Shown piece after piece: positions 59,882 to 64,000 of a stretch of DNA of 64,000 bases. The stretch covers positions 124,001 to 188,000 of the forward strand of contig JALNQF010000020.1 in NCBI GenBank assembly GCA_028456385.1, read 5' to 3'. Position 1 is the stretch's first letter, and the number at the start of each line of letters is the position of its first letter. Made by a program: the position numbers and the translations under genes. Origin of the DNA: Ophiosphaerella korrae. Its lineage: Eukaryota; Ascomycota; Dothideomycetes; Pleosporales; Phaeosphaeriaceae. The notes under the pieces are model-generated. The model had not been told where the DNA came from, searched no databases, and saw nothing but the letters and a program-made list of their open reading frames with translations.

Positions 59882-61080
59882 ATGCGTTCTAGAATGCTTA
59901 TTGTTGGAATTTCCTTGAATTTATTATCAGCAGCAGTGGCACTTCCAGCGACTACGCCTCATAAAATACGCAAGAATTCACCGAAGAGGCTGGAATGGTG
60001 AAGCCGCAGTTTGTACCGCACATTTATATCTTGGTCGCTAATAGTGTTATGCTAGGCGAAAAATGCCAAAAGTCAGAGATATTCATATCTCGAGGCGGTT
60101 TTGTGTTTAACAAAGATAAATGCCAAATCAAATACCACAGGTACCGTGCATCGTTATGATGGCCATGTCGCGGTATACAACAGCTAGACGCTATCAATTC
60201 ATTTGGTGGTAACTTAACTATATCTTTCAAAAGCTCTCCTGTATTTACTACTCCAGGGTTACTTTGTTCTTTGGCATCGATATTTTGTCGCCACATAAGA
60301 AAAGGCATTGAGAGATGAGTGTGGGTACACTGGTGACTAACCGAGCGTAAATCATGATGTGGCTTTCTCGTGGAGCTGCGCACCAAGTCAAGATGGGCTG
60401 ATAGATTACCTAGATATTGGGATTGGTCCCTGGACGCAAACCCTACTCGTCTCAATTCCACCAGCATTTTCCATGTGGATATCTTCGACCCTAAGCGTGG
60501 CTTTGGGGGCAACGGCGATTCCATCACCCTGACACCTGAACAAAACCCACTGAACATCAGCGGTGACACTGGCGGCGGATGTGTCAAGGATGAGCCCTTA
60601 GTTCCCCCGAATTTCATGCTCAACTTTCCAACCCGAGACTGCTTAAGGCGCGACTTCACACCCTGGATCATGAACGCATTTGCAGACGCGGCCTTGGTCG
60701 AGGAAGCTCTCGAACAAAAGGACTACACAAGCTTTGCACGAGTGATAAAAAAGGTTCCCACCTTTGACCAGCGCAACATTCATGGTGGTGGACACTTTGG
60801 CATCGGAGGCGCCTTAGGCACGATTGAAAATGTGGCTAATAGCCCTGGAGATCCGCTCTTCTACATGCATCATGGAAATATCGACCATATATTTTGGTTG
60901 TGGCAGCAAAAGGGCCTGAAAACTAGACTTGATCAAGTTAGCGGGCCAGTTAAGCCCTTTAACTATGGCAGGAAGAACGTTACACTCGATTTTGAGATCA
61001 ATATGGGCGCTTCAGCGGGAAATGCAATATTTAAGAAGTTTTTGAATACGCAAGGAAGTACGCTGTGCTATACTTATTAG
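59882..61080 (+). pseudogene. Tyrosinase pseudogene
   Basis: Starts with an ATG and a good signal peptide (MRSRMLIVGISLNLLSAAVA) but meets a TGA after KRLEW at 60001. The segment that should carry the first copper-binding histidines is unreadable. Near 60265-60340 the frame reads YFVLWHRYFVAT, then a TAA where Tyr is normal, then EKALRDECGYTG. The next conserved block (RYWDWSLD) resumes in another phase with no usable intron. From 60370 to 61080 the frame is open and well conserved: a CuB-type motif HGGGHFGIGG, then PLFYMHHGNIDHIFWLWQQ, to the stop. An intact gene would make a secreted copper oxidase acting on phenols. The order and spacing are right, so this is one damaged gene and not two genes. 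Confidence 0.72.
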
Positions 61081-61580
61081 TCGATACTTGAGAGATTCAC
61101 GCGGACATATGGAGTAACCATGCTTGATTAAATGCAATGCGTCGCGCTGGAGTAGTTGATATACCTTATTTCCCAGTGCTGACTAATTTTCAAGCGAACG
61201 AGAGTATGTAATGATTGTTCATGTGCACCGTCCTAAAGGATAATGAGCCGAGAAAAGTGTAGCGGGTTTCAAGTAGCCAACTACTTCTCAATTGTATAGC
61301 TCGTCATCTGTAGGCAATCCGAGGTAGAATCAATAACTCTGTTCCTAGTAGGTGACAGGGTAGAAGCGTGATCACTGATAATCTTACATACAAAATGTAT
61401 ATATATGTACCTAAGTAGCCCGAAATACCGACTAGGATTGATATTATTTTCGCCAACGAAAACGTCACACTCGTGTGATGGATAACTATTCAAGTTTCAG
61501 ATCTTACATAAGAGCTGGAAGTAGGCAACCCAGGTAGCATATAAACTAATATCATTACACATGAATAACCAGACTCTTGT
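61081..61580. other. Gap between convergent tyrosinase pseudogene and GH17 gene
   Basis: 500 bp, AT-rich, no coding sequence recognised. Confidence 0.45.
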
Positions 61581-63430
61581 TCAGCCCCACCAAAACCACG
61601 ATTTCTTTTTCCTATGCTCCGTTTCTAATTCTCGTTTCCCCGCCGGCGTCTCTTCCGGCCACGTAAACGCAGGTAATGAAACGTCTGGAGGTAAGCGTTT
61701 CGAGGTTGAAGTCGAGTCTACAGCAGGCGTAGAAACTACCGCTGGAGGCGACGAGGAATAACGAGCGCTGCCTATAATTGGGTCAGTCTAGCTTTCCGCT
61801 TACAATATGGGTGCTGTGTAGGGGCTGGACATGTAAGAATGTGCGTTGGGGATAGTAAAGTATGGGAGTACGTACATTGCTTGGCTGGACTTGATGATGC
61901 CACTGGCGAGACAGGATTGGGAATACTTGAAGTCGAAGCGCTTGATGGAAGTGGAGCAGCTGGTGTTGCTGGGCTAGATGCAGGTGGAGCCATTGGGCTT
62001 TTAACAACTTTGTTGCTGGACTGTACAGGCACCGGCGAGGTTGCGATCCCGGATGCATTCGAAGTAATAGGCGATTGAGAGGCTATAGCTGCACTAGAGC
62101 CATATGGCAACCCTGTATACGTTGGTGGAGGTGTACACTTGCCGTCCGCGCTAGCTGGATTACCAGCAACTGGCACAAAATGACCATCCCAGGATACATC
62201 CGCCACTGTGACACACCAGGGCCTGTCGCTTGGAAAAATACTTGAGCTATGTGCTGGAGTTACTTCTTGTGGTTCTTTGACCTGACGACTAGTTTGTCGA
62301 TTGATTGACTCAACTTGGGAGGACAGAGATGGTAGCCTCACTGTAGTGGTGGATGTCACTGTTGTTGTAATGGTTATTTCCACTTGTTTATTTGACTGGA
62401 TCGAATCCTCAAGTGGAAGCTTCAGCGTTCCTTCTCCAATTTTGGGTGGGTTCTTTGAGGGCAACGAGGCAGCCGGTAATTCTGATTTAGTAGGACCCTC
62501 AGGACAACTCAGATCGATTCGAGGAAGATGACTCTTAGCGTCCAGTAAAGCCCAATCAGGCTGATTCGCTTCTGAGTCTTGGATAAGTTGAAACCAAAAA
62601 GTCGTGTACATGCCAACGACGGAACATCCAACTTCCTTCCAAAACTTTTCCATGTCTACCCTGCCAGGTACTGCAGCTCCTTGTCGCGCGCCCTCAAAAG
62701 GCCAACCTATCTCAGCGATCCAGACTGGAGTATTGTTTGCTCGGCGTTTGACACCTTCCAGAGAACCAAGAAAGCTCTCTTTAGCCTTCTCGATCGGTTC
62801 TTTGGCCCAGTAGGGATAGGCGGTCATACCATGGAAGTCTGCGCCCTCAACAACTACATGCTGCGCAGTATCGACATGGCCGATCGGCTTTCCTTTCATG
62901 TACTCGGCAAATGGAGGTCGACCCATCTTTTTCTTAACCGTAGCGATTGCCTTTGAAACTTGTTCGGTTGTGAGGCCTGGTTCTCTGGTGTTACGCTGGC
63001 GGTAAATGTCCTCGCTTCCAACAGAAAGTCCAATGATAAGATCGGCAAGTTCTTTACCAAACTCCAATAAGCCTTTCTCAAGTGCAGATAGCTCATTTGT
63101 GATCATTTCGTCGAATGGGCCATCCCTTGTGGCAGGCGAGATCCAGAATCCTAGGAGAAGGGTTGTTTTCGTTCTCACGGCAGCTTCAAAGGCTCCAGTT
63201 GGCTCATTTACTGTTCCATGTGTCTTACAGGTGTACAAGCGAGCGCTTTGGAAGGGCACATTACTACTGAGGTTTTGGGCGAGATCAAAGCTCTCTTGAA
63301 AATCAGCTACTCGCTTGACATTTTCTTGCGACTGCCAAAATGAACCGTAATTGAAACCGGTGTATATGTTAGTCATCACGGCCAGCGTGAGAGGGAAGAT
63401 AAGGGGGAGCATTGTTGATAACTTCTTCAT
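61581..63430 (-). CDS. Secreted GH17 beta-1,3-glucanase
   Basis: Two exons on the minus strand, 63430-61876 and 61771-61581, with a 104-nt intron (GTACGT...CTGACCCAATTATAG), give 581 residues. A signal peptide (MKKLSTMLPLIFPLTLA) leads into a GH17 barrel opening with IYTGFNYGSFW. The likely acid/base is Glu 140 (LSVGSEDIYR) and the nucleophile Glu 240 (WIAEIGWP). The family cuts beta-1,3-glucan and works on the fungal wall. From about residue 300 a long Ser/Thr/Pro/Ala-rich region follows, containing a short Trp/Cys block (RPWCVTVADVSWDGHF). The spliced C-terminus is basic and aromatic (RKKKSWFWWG) and not a normal GPI signal. Without the splice a different short tail would be made. Confidence 0.85.
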
Positions 63431-64000
63431 GTTGTTTTGTGGCTAACCATGAGAGACCTAATGCAAGAAAACGGTGTGTGGTAGAGAAGGAGATGGGGAA
63501 GTGCTTAAAAGCATGATGCGTAAGAAATCGTACTTGAGTCATTCCCTTTGTGGTGACACTCAAGAAATGTGAAGATTTATTCACGGTGACAGGGTCGGAC
63601 CATTGAAAGGTGGGCAGACAGTCTTCTCACACGCTGCGTGAAAGGGTCCTCTGTTGTGTCACCAGCGGCGCCTTTAGTGACGGTCATCTTCACATCCTTT
63701 AGGTTTGTGAAACATGATATAAATCTAGTCACCGCTTTAGTATTTCACCGCATTCTGGTACCAGCGAAACATAGAGTTGAAAGCCTCCTAAAGTTCGCCG
63801 TAGTTTGATTTGTCAATATAGTAGGTGCCCACTCAAAAGTATCGCAAGCCATCGTGTTCAGTCTGTTGTCCGCAGAACTGGATCTTGTGGTAGCCGGTCT
63901 TGCTCTGTCCTGTGCCATCTATTATATCCTGGAAGCTTGCCTCTTAGCCCTCCCTCCAAGTGTGCACAATGATTGCATAGGGAGGGATTGTATCGTCATC
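63431..64000. other. Promoter side of the GH17 gene, window end
   Basis: 570 bp upstream of the glucanase ATG; no gene recognised on either strand before the window ends. Confidence 0.45.

Noticed and set aside
61561..61761. Small plus-strand gene
   Set aside because: It is antisense to the spliced second exon of the GH17 gene and shows no domain or codon signal.

Overview
The window is nuclear DNA of a filamentous ascomycete (Pezizomycotina; a Dothideomycete such as a member of the Pleosporales is my best guess, not proven). The evidence is compact genes broken by 43-76 nt GT-AG introns with short branch-point motifs, fungus-only domains (HET, SesB-type hydrolase, fungal rhodopsin/Pth11-like domain, fungal C2H2 modules), and TA-rich gene-free stretches like those left by decayed repeats. 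Gene ends below come from splicing the reading frames by eye; every join given keeps frame.

Layout. 0-3 kb: end of a long coiled-coil/disordered protein. 3.9-9.9 kb: a complete NOD-like receptor (NLR), HET-NACHT-ankyrin-ZZ, with a nearly perfect ankyrin array. 10.8-12.9 kb: a Ser/Thr kinase. 14.9-18.2 kb: a C2H2-like zinc-finger protein. 18.7-22.4 kb: two small secreted proteins in TA-rich DNA. 23.6-35.8 kb: a block of genes typical of fungal allorecognition and regulated cell death. It holds an ankyrin protein, a large zinc-finger/pseudokinase/SesB-hydrolase gene followed by a broken NACHT domain, a DUF7580-subtilisin (S8) protease, and a gasdermin-like protein tail-to-tail with that protease. 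37.4-56.5 kb: mostly housekeeping genes (MFS sugar transporter, MetX-family serine/homoserine O-acyltransferase, Cdc4-like F-box/WD40, RNase P/MRP subunit Pop3, a giant ubiquitin hydrolase, mitochondrial phosphate carrier). 57.3-63.4 kb: a seven-exon rhodopsin-like membrane protein, a tyrosinase pseudogene and a secreted GH17 beta-1,3-glucanase.

The main point of interest is 24.7-35.8 kb. A cytosolic subtilisin with an intact Asp-His-Ser triad lies next to a gasdermin-family protein, the arrangement of the Podospora HET-Q1/HET-Q2 system, in which the protease trims the gasdermin to release a pore-forming fragment. On the other side of the protease, head to head, is an NLR-type gene that keeps its N-terminal domains but has lost a working NACHT and any sensor repeats. 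With the intact HET-NACHT-ankyrin receptor 20 kb away, the left half of the window looks like an innate-immunity/incompatibility island, and the right half is conserved chromosome.
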